Below are positions 1-5,823 of a stretch of DNA of 5,823 bases, piece by piece. The notes under the pieces are model-generated. The model did not search any database, was not told the DNA's origin, and saw nothing but the letters and a program-made list of their open reading frames with translations. Source of the stretch: Thermoanaerobacteraceae bacterium (lineage in GTDB: Bacteria > Bacillota > Desulfotomaculia > Desulfotomaculales > Ammonificaceae). Position 1 is the first letter of the stretch. Each line of letters starts with the position of its first letter. The stretch is taken from the NCBI GenBank assembly GCA_030016455.1, contig JASEJH010000112.1, positions 1 through 5,823 of the forward strand, written 5' to 3'. The position numbers were made by a program, and so were the translations under genes.

Positions 1-20
1 CGCATGCCGGGTGGTGTGAG

Positions 21-46
21 AGGACGGGGGCTAACCGCCCCCTCCT
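21..46 (+). other. GC-rich hairpin upstream of prkC
   Basis: AGGA-C-GGGGG (21-30) can pair with CCCCCTCCT (38-46), giving nine base pairs with one bulged C and a 7-nt loop. It could be a terminator for a gene to the left of the window, or a leader structure. No run of T follows the 3' arm, so a standard intrinsic terminator is doubtful. On the sequence alone it is a strong local inverted repeat of unknown role. Confidence 0.35.
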
Positions 47-53
47 ACTCGAT

Positions 54-88
54 TGACGTCCGACCTCCGACATCTGACGTCCGATTTG
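54..88. repeat. Degenerate 7-bp tandem repeat
   Basis: Five consecutive heptamers can be read: TGACGTC, CGACCTC, CGACATC, TGACGTC and a decayed CGATTTG. The first four fit YGACVTC. The first and fourth are identical and contain the palindrome GACGTC. The array lies in non-coding DNA between the hairpin at 21-46 and the kinase gene. It resembles the short heptameric repeats that occur in intergenic DNA of some bacterial genomes; its role is unknown. Confidence 0.5.
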
Positions 89-171
89 CCAGGCGAAGTT
101 TTGCAGCGGTCTCCTATGGTAAGTGCGCGGCAGATGCCGTACAATGCAGCGACGGGAAGAACAGGTTTCAG

Positions 172-178
172 AAAGGAG
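172..178 (+). promoter_or_regulatory. Ribosome binding site for prkC
   Basis: AAAGGAG lies 13 nt before the ATG at 192. The spacing is rather long, but no better in-frame start lies closer. The site falls inside the coding frame that would be used by the in-frame upstream ATGs at 123 and 144, which argues for the later start. Confidence 0.5.
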
Positions 179-191
179 CGCACCTGGTGAA

Positions 192-1991
192 ATGATCGGC
201 CGGGTGGTTGGCAACCGATACAAAATCATCCGCGAGTTGGGCGGCGGCGGAATGGCTTTGGTTTATCAGGGCGAGGACCTGGTGCTCAACCGTTTCGTCA
301 CGATCAAGGTGCTGCGGGACGAGTACGCGCGGGATGAGGATTTTATCTGTCGTTTCCGCCAGGAGGCCCGGGCGGTGGCAAGCCTCTCGCACCCCAACAT
401 TGTGGGCGTTTTTGACGTCGGGTGCGATGACGGGATCCACTACCTGGTGATGGAGTATGTCGAAGGACAGAACCTCAAATCGTTGATCAGGGAAGGGAAA
501 ATTACCACGGGAACGGCTCTGGCGATTACCCGGGAAATCTGCGACGCGCTGGGACACGCTCACGAACGGGGAATCGTTCACCGGGACGTTAAACCGCACA
601 ACATCCTGGTGACCGCGACGGGTAAAGCTAAGCTCGCCGACTTTGGCATTGCCCGCGCGCTGGGCAGTACCACGATGGGCGCCACAAAAGTCCTTTTGGG
701 CTCAGTGCAGTATATTTCCCCCGAGCAGGCACGGGGAGAACCGGCGGATGCACGGTCGGACATCTACTCCCTTGGCGCGGTGCTTTACGAGATGCTGACG
801 GGGAGGCCGCCTTTCACCGGCGACAACCCGGTGGCGGTGGCCATCAAGCATATTCAAGACAACCCGCCGCCGGTGGACCAGCTTAACCCGTCCGTCCCGC
901 CCGCTCTGAAGGCCGTCGTGGAAAAGGCGATGGCAAAAAACCCGGCTTTACGCTACCAGTCGGTGGCGGCGATGAAGGCGGATCTGGAAAACCTGGCGAC
1001 GGAGTTTCCGGTGCTCGACTTTCCTACCCGTCCGTTTGAGATGCCGAAAACGAAGCGCCGGTTGAAACCCGTGGGGTACATTCTCCTGGGTTTAATCCCG
1101 ATTTTGCTTCTGGTGGCAGGCTGGTGGGGCGTAAAGTGGTACCTCTACGTTCCAGAAGTCAGTGTTCCCAATGTCCAGGGAATGACCCTCGACAGAGCCG
1201 AAGAGACTCTAGAGAAGAAGGGATTGCGGGTGCAGATTCAGGAAGTGCACAATTCCCAGGTGGAGAAGGACAAGGTGATCAAGCAGGACCTTAAACCCGG
1301 AAGCAAGGTGAAGAAAGGGCGGCTGGTAACGCTGCTGGTAAGCCTGGGCCCTGAGATGCACACGGTGCCCAACGTCCGGAATAAGCTCCTTCAGGATGCC
1401 GAAATGATTTTGGTAAACGAAGAGTTTACCGTTGGTGTTAAGAAGCAGGTTTTCGACGAGGAATCTCCTGCCGGTACGGTCATAGACCAGGATCCGGCTC
1501 CCGGGACCTCGTGGCCGAAGGACAGTTCGGTAAACCTTGTGGTCAGTAAAGGGCCGCGTCCGGTTGTTAAACCGGTGCCGGATCTCCTGGGTCTTACCGT
1601 AGAAGATGCAAGGGCGAAGCTTGCCGCGGCCGGCTTCAGCCTTAGTGACGACATGGCACAGCAGCCAAACACAGACTACCTCCCGGGTTACGTCTGCGCT
1701 CAGACCCCGGCGCCGGGGACCAACCTGGAAGCCGGCCGGGCGGTGGCGGTAACGGTAAGTACGGGGCCCGGGCCGGCACCGAAGGAAGCCACGGTATACC
1801 TGCCGGTGCCGGACGACGGTCAGGAGCACACGGTCCGGATTACCGTAACCGATGCGCGAGGGGTGGTTGAAGCGTGCAACGCCACCTATCAAGCGGGAGA
1901 ACGGGTGGTGCAACCGCTGACGTACTATGGCAGAGCCACCATCTCCGTTTACCTTGACGAGCGGTTGGTACGGGAGCAGACCCTGACGTAG
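192..1991 (+). CDS. prkC: Membrane Ser/Thr protein kinase with three PASTA repeats (PrkC/Stk type)
   Basis: This 599-residue kinase would phosphorylate cytoplasmic proteins in response to muropeptides bound outside the cell. The cytoplasmic kinase domain spans about residues 10-270. Visible motifs are the glycine-rich loop GGGGMALVY (17-25), the ATP lysine K39, E58 in FRQEAR, the catalytic loop HRDVKPHN (130-137), DFG (150-152), an activation loop with S159, T160, T161 and T165, and SPE (176-178). A basic stretch (KTKRR) precedes one membrane helix at about 294-318. Three PASTA repeats follow at about 321-386, 389-454 and 460-525. A beta-rich tail (about 530-599) looks like the Ig-like end domain of B. 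subtilis PrkC. The ATG at 192 is chosen because family members begin just before GxRYxI; in-frame ATGs at 123 and 144 would add residues without family character. The usual neighbour phosphatase gene prpC is not visible. All catalytic residues are present. Confidence 0.96.
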   Translation: MIGRVVGNRYKIIRELGGGGMALVYQGEDLVLNRFVTIKVLRDEYARDEDFICRFRQEARAVASLSHPNIVGVFDVGCDDGIHYLVMEYVEGQNLKSLIREGKITTGTALAITREICDALGHAHERGIVHRDVKPHNILVTATGKAKLADFGIARALGSTTMGATKVLLGSVQYISPEQARGEPADARSDIYSLGAVLYEMLTGRPPFTGDNPVAVAIKHIQDNPPPVDQLNPSVPPALKAVVEKAMAKNPALRYQSVAAMKADLENLATEFPVLDFPTRPFEMPKTKRRLKPVGYILLGLIPILLLVAGWWGVKWYLYVPEVSVPNVQGMTLDRAEETLEKKGLRVQIQEVHNSQVEKDKVIKQDLKPGSKVKKGRLVTLLVSLGPEMHTVPNVRNKLLQDAEMILVNEEFTVGVKKQVFDEESPAGTVIDQDPAPGTSWPKDSSVNLVVSKGPRPVVKPVPDLLGLTVEDARAKLAAAGFSLSDDMAQQPNTDYLPGYVCAQTPAPGTNLEAGRAVAVTVSTGPGPAPKEATVYLPVPDDGQEHTVRITVTDARGVVEACNATYQAGERVVQPLTYYGRATISVYLDERLVREQTLT

Positions 1992-1997
1992 TAAAAG

Positions 1998-2125
1998 GCG
2001 TTCATGAGCGTTAAGGGAGGGGCGAACGCGTTGGTTGAAGGCGGGAGCACGCAGCCGTGTTGCGGCTGCATTTACGCGCGAACCCAGGCGGCCAGGTACG
2101 GGCACGGGCTCCCGCAAGGGGGGTT
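1998..2125 (+). other. Inverted-repeat-rich spacer between prkC and rsgA (possible structured RNA)
   Basis: This gene-free gap holds several perfect pairings. GCGTTC (1998-2003) pairs with GAACGC (2024-2029). GCGGGAGC (2041-2048) pairs with GCTCCCGC (2108-2115). Nested inside that is the hairpin GCAGCCG-TGTTG-CGGCTGC (2051-2069). AACCC (2081-2085), inside the outer stem, could also pair with GGGTT (2121-2125) beyond it as a pseudoknot. No T-run follows any hairpin, so they are not clear terminators. I recognise no known riboswitch class. It may be a leader of rsgA, a processing site or a small dispersed repeat. Confidence 0.4.
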
Positions 2126-2148
2126 AGTCTGAAAAGGAAGACCGGCTT

Positions 2149-2154
2149 GGAGGG
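2149..2154 (+). promoter_or_regulatory. Ribosome binding site for rsgA
   Basis: GGAGGG ends 6 nt before the TTG at 2161. This supports TTG as the rsgA start, which also matches the family N-terminus (GQVVKLHGGFYYV). Confidence 0.7.
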
Positions 2155-2160
2155 AATCTT

Positions 2161-3032
2161 TTGGCCGTAGGACAGGTGGTTAAGCTTCACGGCGGATTTT
2201 ACTACGTACGCGAGGAAGCGACTGGGGTGGTCCGTGGGTGCGTTCGCCGGGGACGTCTCAGCAAGGTGCGGCTTCTGGTCGGCGATTATGTTGAAACCAC
2301 GGAAGCCGCTCCCGGAAGCTGTGTCATCGAGAAGGTATTGCCGCGCCTATCCGGCCGCCTGTAGCCAACATCGAGCAGGCCTTGATCGTCTTTGCACTCC
2401 GGGATCCAAGACCGGACTTTCAGTTGCTGGACCGTTTCCTGTTGTTGAGCGGCGCGGCGGGAGTCGAGCCGATCATTTGCTTGAACAAGACCGATCTGGC
2501 CCCGGTAACCGTCTTTCGGTCCCACGTCGAAGCCTATAAGGCCGCCGGGTACCGGCTCATTCTCACCAGTGCCCGAACCGGCGAGGGGCTCGACGACCTG
2601 CGTACCGTTCTGAGCGGGCGGTTCAGCGTTCTTGCAGGCCCTTCGGGAGTGGGAAAATCGAGCCTCCTGAACGCGATCCAGCCGGGTTTACGCTTGAAGA
2701 CCGGCGAGGTAAGCGCAAAAACCCGCCGGGGGCGGCACGTTACGCGTTTGGTAGAACTGCTGCCTCTGGAAGGCGGGGGGTTCGTGTGCGATACCCCCGG
2801 GTTCACGGAGCTGAAGCTCCCGGAAATTCCACCGGAGGCTGTGGCCCAGCATTTTCCGGAGATCGGGCGGTGGAGCGAGAACTGCCGGTTTCACGACTGC
2901 CTGCACGTCAGCGAGCCGGATTGCGCCGTTCAGAAAGCCGTCATGGGAAAAAAAGTGCCGCTGTTCCGGTACCGGCATTACGCTGCCTTCGTCGCCGAGA
3001 TTGTTGAAAGAGAAAGGAGAAAGTACCTTTGA
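2161..3032 (+). pseudogene. rsgA: Frameshifted rsgA: ribosome small-subunit-dependent GTPase A
   Basis: RsgA is a circularly permuted GTPase that checks late assembly of the 30S subunit. The first part (2161-2364, 67 residues) is the N-terminal OB-fold and ends early at TAG 2362. The second part reads in the -1 frame. It resumes at RPPVANIEQA (2352-2381) and continues to TGA 3030-3032. It carries, in permuted order, G4 NKTD, G5 TSARTGEG, the P-loop GPSGVGKSS (about 2637-2663), G3 DTPG and the zinc motif CRFHDCLHVSEPDC. The first usable start in the second frame is TTG 2382, without a good ribosome binding site, and it would lack the OB-fold. B. subtilis and E. coli RsgA, as I remember them, have five residues between the Arg at 2344-2346 and the Arg of RPP; here only 5 nt remain, so about 10 nt seem missing. 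The rest looks intact, suggesting a recent lesion or a sequence error. Identity is certain; loss of function is inferred. Confidence 0.88.
3013..3019 (+). promoter_or_regulatory. Ribosome binding site for rpe
   Basis: AAAGGAG lies 9 nt before the TTG at 3029, within the last codons of rsgA. It supports the TTG start and suggests rpe can be translated even if ribosomes stop early in the damaged rsgA. Confidence 0.7.
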
Positions 3033-3685
3033 TTAAAATTGCTCCTTCAATCCTGGGCGCCGATTTCAGCCGCCTGGCAGAAGAGATCCAGGCCGTGGAG
3101 CGCGCAGGTGCGGCTTACCTGCATATTGACGTCATGGACGGACATTTTGTGCCGAATATAACGATCGGTCCCCCGGTAGTGGCCGCAATCCGGCCTCATA
3201 CGCGCCTGGTACTGGACGTGCATCTGATGATCACCGCACCGGAGCGCTATCTGGCCGACTTTGCCCGCGCGGGCGCCGACATCATCACCGTCCATGCTGA
3301 GGCGTGCACCCACCTGCACCGCACCCTAACCGCCGTGCGGGAGGCGGGCCTGAAGGCGGGAGTCGCTTTGAACCCGGCCACGCCGCCCCAGGCGGTCGAG
3401 TACGTCCTGGACACCGTGGACCTTGTTCTGGTGATGAGCGTCAACCCGGGCTTCGGCGGGCAGCAGTTCATTTCTGGGGTCCTTCCCAAGATCACTTTCC
3501 TGCGGGACCTGCTCAGGGATAGGTGCCTGAACGCCGAGATCGAAGTGGACGGGGGAATCAATTCCGAAACGGCCGCTGCGGCGGTGGAAGCCGGGGCCAA
3601 CATACTGGTTGCCGGTTCGGCGGTCTTTCGTTCCGGCGACCCGGGCGAGGCGGTGCGCGAGTTGCTCCGGGCGGTGTGTAAGTGA
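3029..3685 (+). CDS. rpe: Ribulose-phosphate 3-epimerase
   Basis: This 218-residue cytoplasmic enzyme interconverts D-ribulose 5-phosphate and D-xylulose 5-phosphate in the pentose phosphate pathway. It is a full-length TIM barrel (family about 220 residues). It opens with the typical [12 protein letters not shown]32 and D34 in [14 protein letters not shown]65 in LDVHLMI and D174 in EVDGGIN form the metal site, with D34 and D174 as the acid-base pair. [11 protein letters not shown] (135-145) is the phosphate-side loop signature, and the late VAGSAVF also fits phosphate binding. The TTG start overlaps the rsgA stop as TTGA, showing tight operon coupling. In many Firmicutes thiN follows rpe; here a non-coding gap and rex follow instead. 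No terminator is evident after its stop. Confidence 0.97.
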   Translation: MIKIAPSILGADFSRLAEEIQAVERAGAAYLHIDVMDGHFVPNITIGPPVVAAIRPHTRLVLDVHLMITAPERYLADFARAGADIITVHAEACTHLHRTLTAVREAGLKAGVALNPATPPQAVEYVLDTVDLVLVMSVNPGFGGQQFISGVLPKITFLRDLLRDRCLNAEIEVDGGINSETAAAAVEAGANILVAGSAVFRSGDPGEAVRELLRAVCK

Positions 3686-3703
3686 TAACTTTCCCAAAAC
3701 AGA

Positions 3704-3732
3704 TTGACACCCCATAAACCCTCAATTATAAT
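3704..3732 (+). promoter_or_regulatory. Sigma-A promoter for rex and the downstream gene
   Basis: TTGACA (3704-3709) and TATAAT (3727-3732) match the housekeeping consensus exactly and are separated by the ideal 17 nt. The flanks are AT-rich compared with the rest of the window. Transcription would start near A3739, leaving a leader of about 209 nt before the rex start. A match this good in a G+C-rich genome is unlikely by chance. Confidence 0.85.
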
Positions 3733-3738
3733 AACTTC

Positions 3739-3947
3739 ACACAATCCGGCGAGTATAAGTATTGGGAATACAAGGAAATCGGCTGACCGGAAAGGGACTT
3801 TTCAGCGCTTCTTGGCGGTCGAAGTCTTCTTTTTGCCTGAGTTCCGGCCCTGGCAGCGATTGGTGAAAAAAGGAACAGTCGCAGCCGTTCGCGGGCGACT
3901 CCGGCGGCGGAGACTTGCGGCCGCGATCGCTGAGGGAGGCATTTAAA
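3739..3947 (+). promoter_or_regulatory. Long 5' leader of rex with several possible hairpins
   Basis: No convincing gene lies in this stretch. TCCGG (3745-3749) can pair with CCGGA (3787-3791) around a small hairpin GTATT-GGG-AATAC (3759-3771). GGGACTT (3794-3800) can pair, using two G-U pairs, with AAGTCTT (3822-3828); TTCTTTTTG follows from 3827, resembling a weak terminator. AGTCGC-AG-CCG (3877-3887) pairs with CGG-GCGACT (3892-3900) around a TTCG loop. Just before the ribosome binding site lie the palindromes GCGGCCGC (3917-3924) and GCGATCGC (3923-3930). The leader could attenuate or otherwise control rex. I do not recognise a known riboswitch. Confidence 0.4.
3934..3939 (+). promoter_or_regulatory. 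Ribosome binding site for rex
   Basis: GGGAGG lies 8 nt before the TTG at 3948. This fixes the start at 3948 and not further upstream in the same open frame, where the extra residues ([11 protein letters not shown]) do not look like Rex. Confidence 0.7.
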
Positions 3948-4610
3948 TTGAAGGTTTTAAACGTTCCAGAAGCTACGGTTAACCGCCTGTCCGTTTACTC
4001 GCGTTTTCTCGACCAGTTGGACAAGAGTGGTGTAATCACCGTTTCCTCCGGTGAGATCGCCAACGGCGTCGGGGTAAGTCCCGCCCAGGTACGCAAAGAC
4101 CTCGCTTATTTCGGCGAATTTGGTACCCGCGGAGTAGGGTACAACGTAAAGGATCTCGCCCATCATATTCTAAAGATCCTTGGCCTGACCCACCCCTGGC
4201 CGGTGGTGCTGGTCGGTGCCGGGAACCTGGGCACCGCACTCTGTGCTTACCGTGGTTTCAGAAACCGTGGTTTTAACATCGTGGGCGTCTTTGACAACGA
4301 TCTGTTGAAAATCGGAAAGCGGATCCAGGACCTGGAGGTGCTTCCGGTAGAGCGCGTACCGGCGGTGGTGGCGGAGCACGGTGTGCGAATCGGTATCATT
4401 GCCGTTCCCCAATCCGCGACCCAGGAGGTGGCGGACCTGTTAGTGAAAAGCGGGGTAGAGGCGCTTTTGACCTTTGGACCGGCCGTGGTTCAGGTGCCGG
4501 AGAAGGTGATTGTCCGGAACGTCGACCTTTCAATCAAACTGGAGGTCCTCACCTTCTACCTGAGTTTTCGCAAGATCCATTCCGGACCCTGGACGAAAGA
4601 CGATGTGTAG
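3948..4610 (+). CDS. rex: Redox-sensing transcriptional repressor Rex
   Basis: Rex is a cytoplasmic homodimer that represses fermentation and respiratory genes when NADH is low and leaves DNA when NADH binds. The 220-residue product has the family N-terminus [17 protein letters not shown] winged helix (about 1-80) contains [23 protein letters not shown]. The Rossmann domain has VGAGNLG (89-95) as the dinucleotide loop, and D116 in VFDND is placed to bind the adenosine ribose. [15 protein letters not shown] near the end leads into the C-terminal segment that swaps between subunits in known Rex structures. Length and motifs are normal. The TTG start is supported by GGGAGG upstream. The gene has its own consensus promoter and a long leader, and its stop overlaps the next gene by 8 nt. 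Self-regulation is common in the family, but no clear operator is seen here. Confidence 0.97.
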   Translation: MKVLNVPEATVNRLSVYSRFLDQLDKSGVITVSSGEIANGVGVSPAQVRKDLAYFGEFGTRGVGYNVKDLAHHILKILGLTHPWPVVLVGAGNLGTALCAYRGFRNRGFNIVGVFDNDLLKIGKRIQDLEVLPVERVPAVVAEHGVRIGIIAVPQSATQEVADLLVKSGVEALLTFGPAVVQVPEKVIVRNVDLSIKLEVLTFYLSFRKIHSGPWTKDDV

Positions 4611-5082
4611 CGCGGGAGAGAAGATTGATTACGTGGCCGTGGTAGGTTCGGCAGCGTGTTCGGCGGAGCTTGAAGCCCTGGCGTACGACGTAGGGCGCGA
4701 ACTGGCGCGCCGGAAGGCGGTTGTGCTCTGCGGGGGAAGGGGCGGGGTAATGGCGGCTGCGGCCCGCGGGGTCCGCGAAGGGGGCGGGCTGGCGATCGGG
4801 ATCTTGCCCGGGTCGAGCCGCCGGGAAGCGAACCCTTACTTGAGCATTGCGCTGGCGACCGACTTGGGAGACGCACGAAATGCAGTCATCGCCTGCGCCG
4901 CCGACGCCGTGATTGCGGTGGGTGGCGGTTACGGAACCCTCTCCGAGGTGGCTCTCGCCCTCAAAAAGGGAAAGCCCGTCGTCGCGCTTGCCTTTTCTTT
5001 CCCTGAGGTACGGGGTATCCACCGGGTGAAAACGCCGTTGGAAGCCGTGGAAGTGGCGCTGGAAAAGGCGCGTCTTTTATAA
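4603..5082 (+). CDS. LOG/TIGR00725-like nucleotide-binding protein
   Basis: This 159-residue protein has a Rossmann-like fold of the LOG (lysine decarboxylase-like)/DprA-SMF superfamily and best fits the TIGR00725 group. It has VAVVGSA (11-17), [15 protein letters not shown] (43-57), GILPG (66-70) and [21 protein letters not shown] (107-127). These match the GGxxGLM and PGGxGTxxE signatures that bind a nucleoside phosphate in LOG enzymes, including the Arg and the Glu115 needed for catalysis there. Some LOG relatives release a base from nucleoside 5'-monophosphates; for this subgroup the substrate is unknown. The ATG overlaps the end of rex by 8 nt, with no strong ribosome binding site, so translation is probably coupled to rex. 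No signal peptide or membrane segment is seen. Confidence 0.85.
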   Translation: MCSAGEKIDYVAVVGSAACSAELEALAYDVGRELARRKAVVLCGGRGGVMAAAARGVREGGGLAIGILPGSSRREANPYLSIALATDLGDARNAVIACAADAVIAVGGGYGTLSEVALALKKGKPVVALAFSFPEVRGIHRVKTPLEAVEVALEKARLL

Positions 5083-5084
5083 GG

Positions 5085-5823
5085 TTACGAACCGTTACCC
5101 GGGATGTGCTTGAACTGGGGACGGAAGGAGGCCCGGCCTCCACCGTTTTCGCCGTTTTCCTGGTAGGCCACGACGAGGTTCTTACCGTTTAGTTTTGCCT
5201 GGTACATTGCTTCGTCCGCCTGCTGGATGACCTCTTCACTGGTATACCGTGCTCCTGGTTTATACTCCGCGACTCCCATGCTCACGGTGAGGAAAATGTT
5301 TTCGCCGGAATCCAGAAAGACCGGCGTGGTGGCGATGGTCCGGCGGATCTTTTCGGCTACCGTAATCCCGCCCTTGAGGTCCGTCCCCGGAAGGACGATG
5401 ACGAACTCTTCACCGCCGTACCTGATCATCAGGTCCATTTCCCGCAGGATCTCCTTGATTGTCCGTGCGGTTGTTGCCAGCACCTGGTCGCCGATTTCGT
5501 GGCCGTACGTGTCGTTGATGTTTTTGAACTGGTCAATGTCCAGGAAAAGCACGCTGAACGGTTCCTGCCGCCGGTTGGCTTCCGCGACCAACCGCTCAAA
5601 GTATTCCGCAAAAAAGCGCCGGTTGTAGAGGGTCGTGAGCGGGTCGGTAAGGGAGAGGTGGCGGTTGAGTTCGCTCAGCCTGAGGTTGGAAATCATGGCG
5701 GCGGTGATGGACACGTACCCTTCGATTTCCTTTCTCATTTCCGGTTTGAAAAAGTGCGGGGTGCGACTGGAAGTTTTGACCCAGCCGAGGGCCCGTCCAC
5801 CGACCGCGAGCGGGAAGCAGACG
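5085..5823 (-). CDS. GAF-GGDEF diguanylate cyclase (5' end outside the window)
   Basis: The protein would make cyclic di-GMP from two GTP. The frame is open to the window edge, so the N-terminus is missing; 28 residues precede the first Met in view (codon at 5736-5738). This upstream part (PLAVGGRALGWV, then PHFFKPE) and the following helix look like the end of a GAF sensor domain. The GGDEF domain starts at LTDPLTTLYNRRFF. It has FLDIDQFKNINDTYGH for metal and substrate, the active site RYGGEEF, and an intact inhibitory RxxD (REMD) five residues before GGEEF (5403-5444). It should therefore be active and product-inhibited. A glycine-rich tail ends the protein. The TAA at 5085-5087 faces the neighbouring stop with 2 nt between. 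The signal sensed is unknown, and further N-terminal domains may exist. Confidence 0.93.
   Translation of the reverse strand, partial: VCFPLAVGGRALGWVKTSSRTPHFFKPEMRKEIEGYVSITAAMISNLRLSELNRHLSLTDPLTTLYNRRFFAEYFERLVAEANRRQEPFSVLFLDIDQFKNINDTYGHEIGDQVLATTARTIKEILREMDLMIRYGGEEFVIVLPGTDLKGGITVAEKIRRTIATTPVFLDSGENIFLTVSMGVAEYKPGARYTSEEVIQQADEAMYQAKLNGKNLVVAYQENGENGGGRASFRPQFKHIPGNGS

Noticed and set aside
1..19. Possible tail of an upstream gene ending at TGA 17-19
   Set aside because: Only five codons are visible in that frame; too little to support a gene.
86..145. Promoter candidates for prkC (TTGCCA 86-91, TATGGT 115-120, TACAAT 140-145)
   Set aside because: TTGCCA and TATGGT are 23 nt apart, and TACAAT has no -35 box at a workable distance.
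4..195. Open frame of 63 codons ending in TGA overlapping the prkC ATG
   Set aside because: It runs through the hairpin and the heptamer repeat, has no family character, and does not resemble the C-terminus of a PP2C phosphatase. The ATGA overlap looks accidental.
2041..2115. tRNA-like outline: 7-bp closing stem GCGGGAG/CTCCCGC spanning 75 nt
   Set aside because: On neither strand are a T-arm, D-arm or anticodon arm in the right places, so it is not a tRNA.
1209..2117. Long antisense open frame (about 302 codons) opposite prkC
   Set aside because: Its protein is rich in Arg and Pro without any recognisable domain, and the opposite strand encodes clear PASTA repeats. It is a by-product of high G+C codon use.
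2234..2539. Open frame across the rsgA frameshift (101 codons)
   Set aside because: It is the third frame through rsgA and matches neither the OB-fold nor the GTPase domain.
3726..3745. Possible Rex operator overlapping the -10 region (TTCACACAA half-site)
   Set aside because: Known Rex sites are near-symmetric (TTGTGAA-N4-TTCACAA type). Here the right half has extra bases and the left half is not recognisable.
3704..3946. Open frame of 80 codons between rpe and rex
   Set aside because: It begins within the -35 element of a consensus promoter, has no ribosome binding site, and its low-complexity Arg-rich end covers the hairpins of the leader.

Overview
The window is about 60% G+C and carries a chromosomal housekeeping and signalling segment. 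The gene set is prkC-type PASTA kinase, rsgA, rpe and the redox repressor rex. Together with AGGAG-type ribosome binding sites and frequent TTG starts, it points to a Gram-positive Clostridia-type Firmicute, most likely a high-G+C Peptococcaceae or Moorella-like anaerobe. That placement is inferred from gene content and not from any search.

Layout. Positions 1-191 hold no gene I can support; they contain a GC-rich hairpin and a degenerate 7-bp tandem repeat. A membrane Ser/Thr kinase with three PASTA repeats follows (192-1991). A 169-bp gap with strong inverted repeats precedes rsgA (2161-3032), which is split by a frameshift near 2347-2352. rpe (3029-3685) overlaps the rsgA stop by four bases. 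A 262-bp non-coding gap then contains a near-perfect sigma-A promoter (3704-3732) and a roughly 200-nt potentially structured leader in front of rex (3948-4610). rex overlaps by 8 nt a small LOG/TIGR00725-type nucleotide-binding protein (4603-5082). A GAF-GGDEF diguanylate cyclase lies on the opposite strand (5085 to beyond 5823, 5' end cut off by the window) and converges on it with only 2 nt between the stop codons.

How the genes fit together. prkC-rsgA-rpe is a familiar Firmicute order: the kinase senses cell-wall fragments, RsgA is a ribosome-assembly GTPase and Rpe is a pentose-phosphate enzyme. rex and its overlapping partner form a second unit with its own promoter; Rex reads the NADH/NAD+ ratio. 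The diguanylate cyclase belongs to a separate leftward unit.

No defence system, mobile element, CRISPR array, rRNA or tRNA is visible. The most notable points are the broken rsgA, the rex leader, the folded prkC-rsgA spacer and the heptamer repeat. I do not see a clearly new biological system here.
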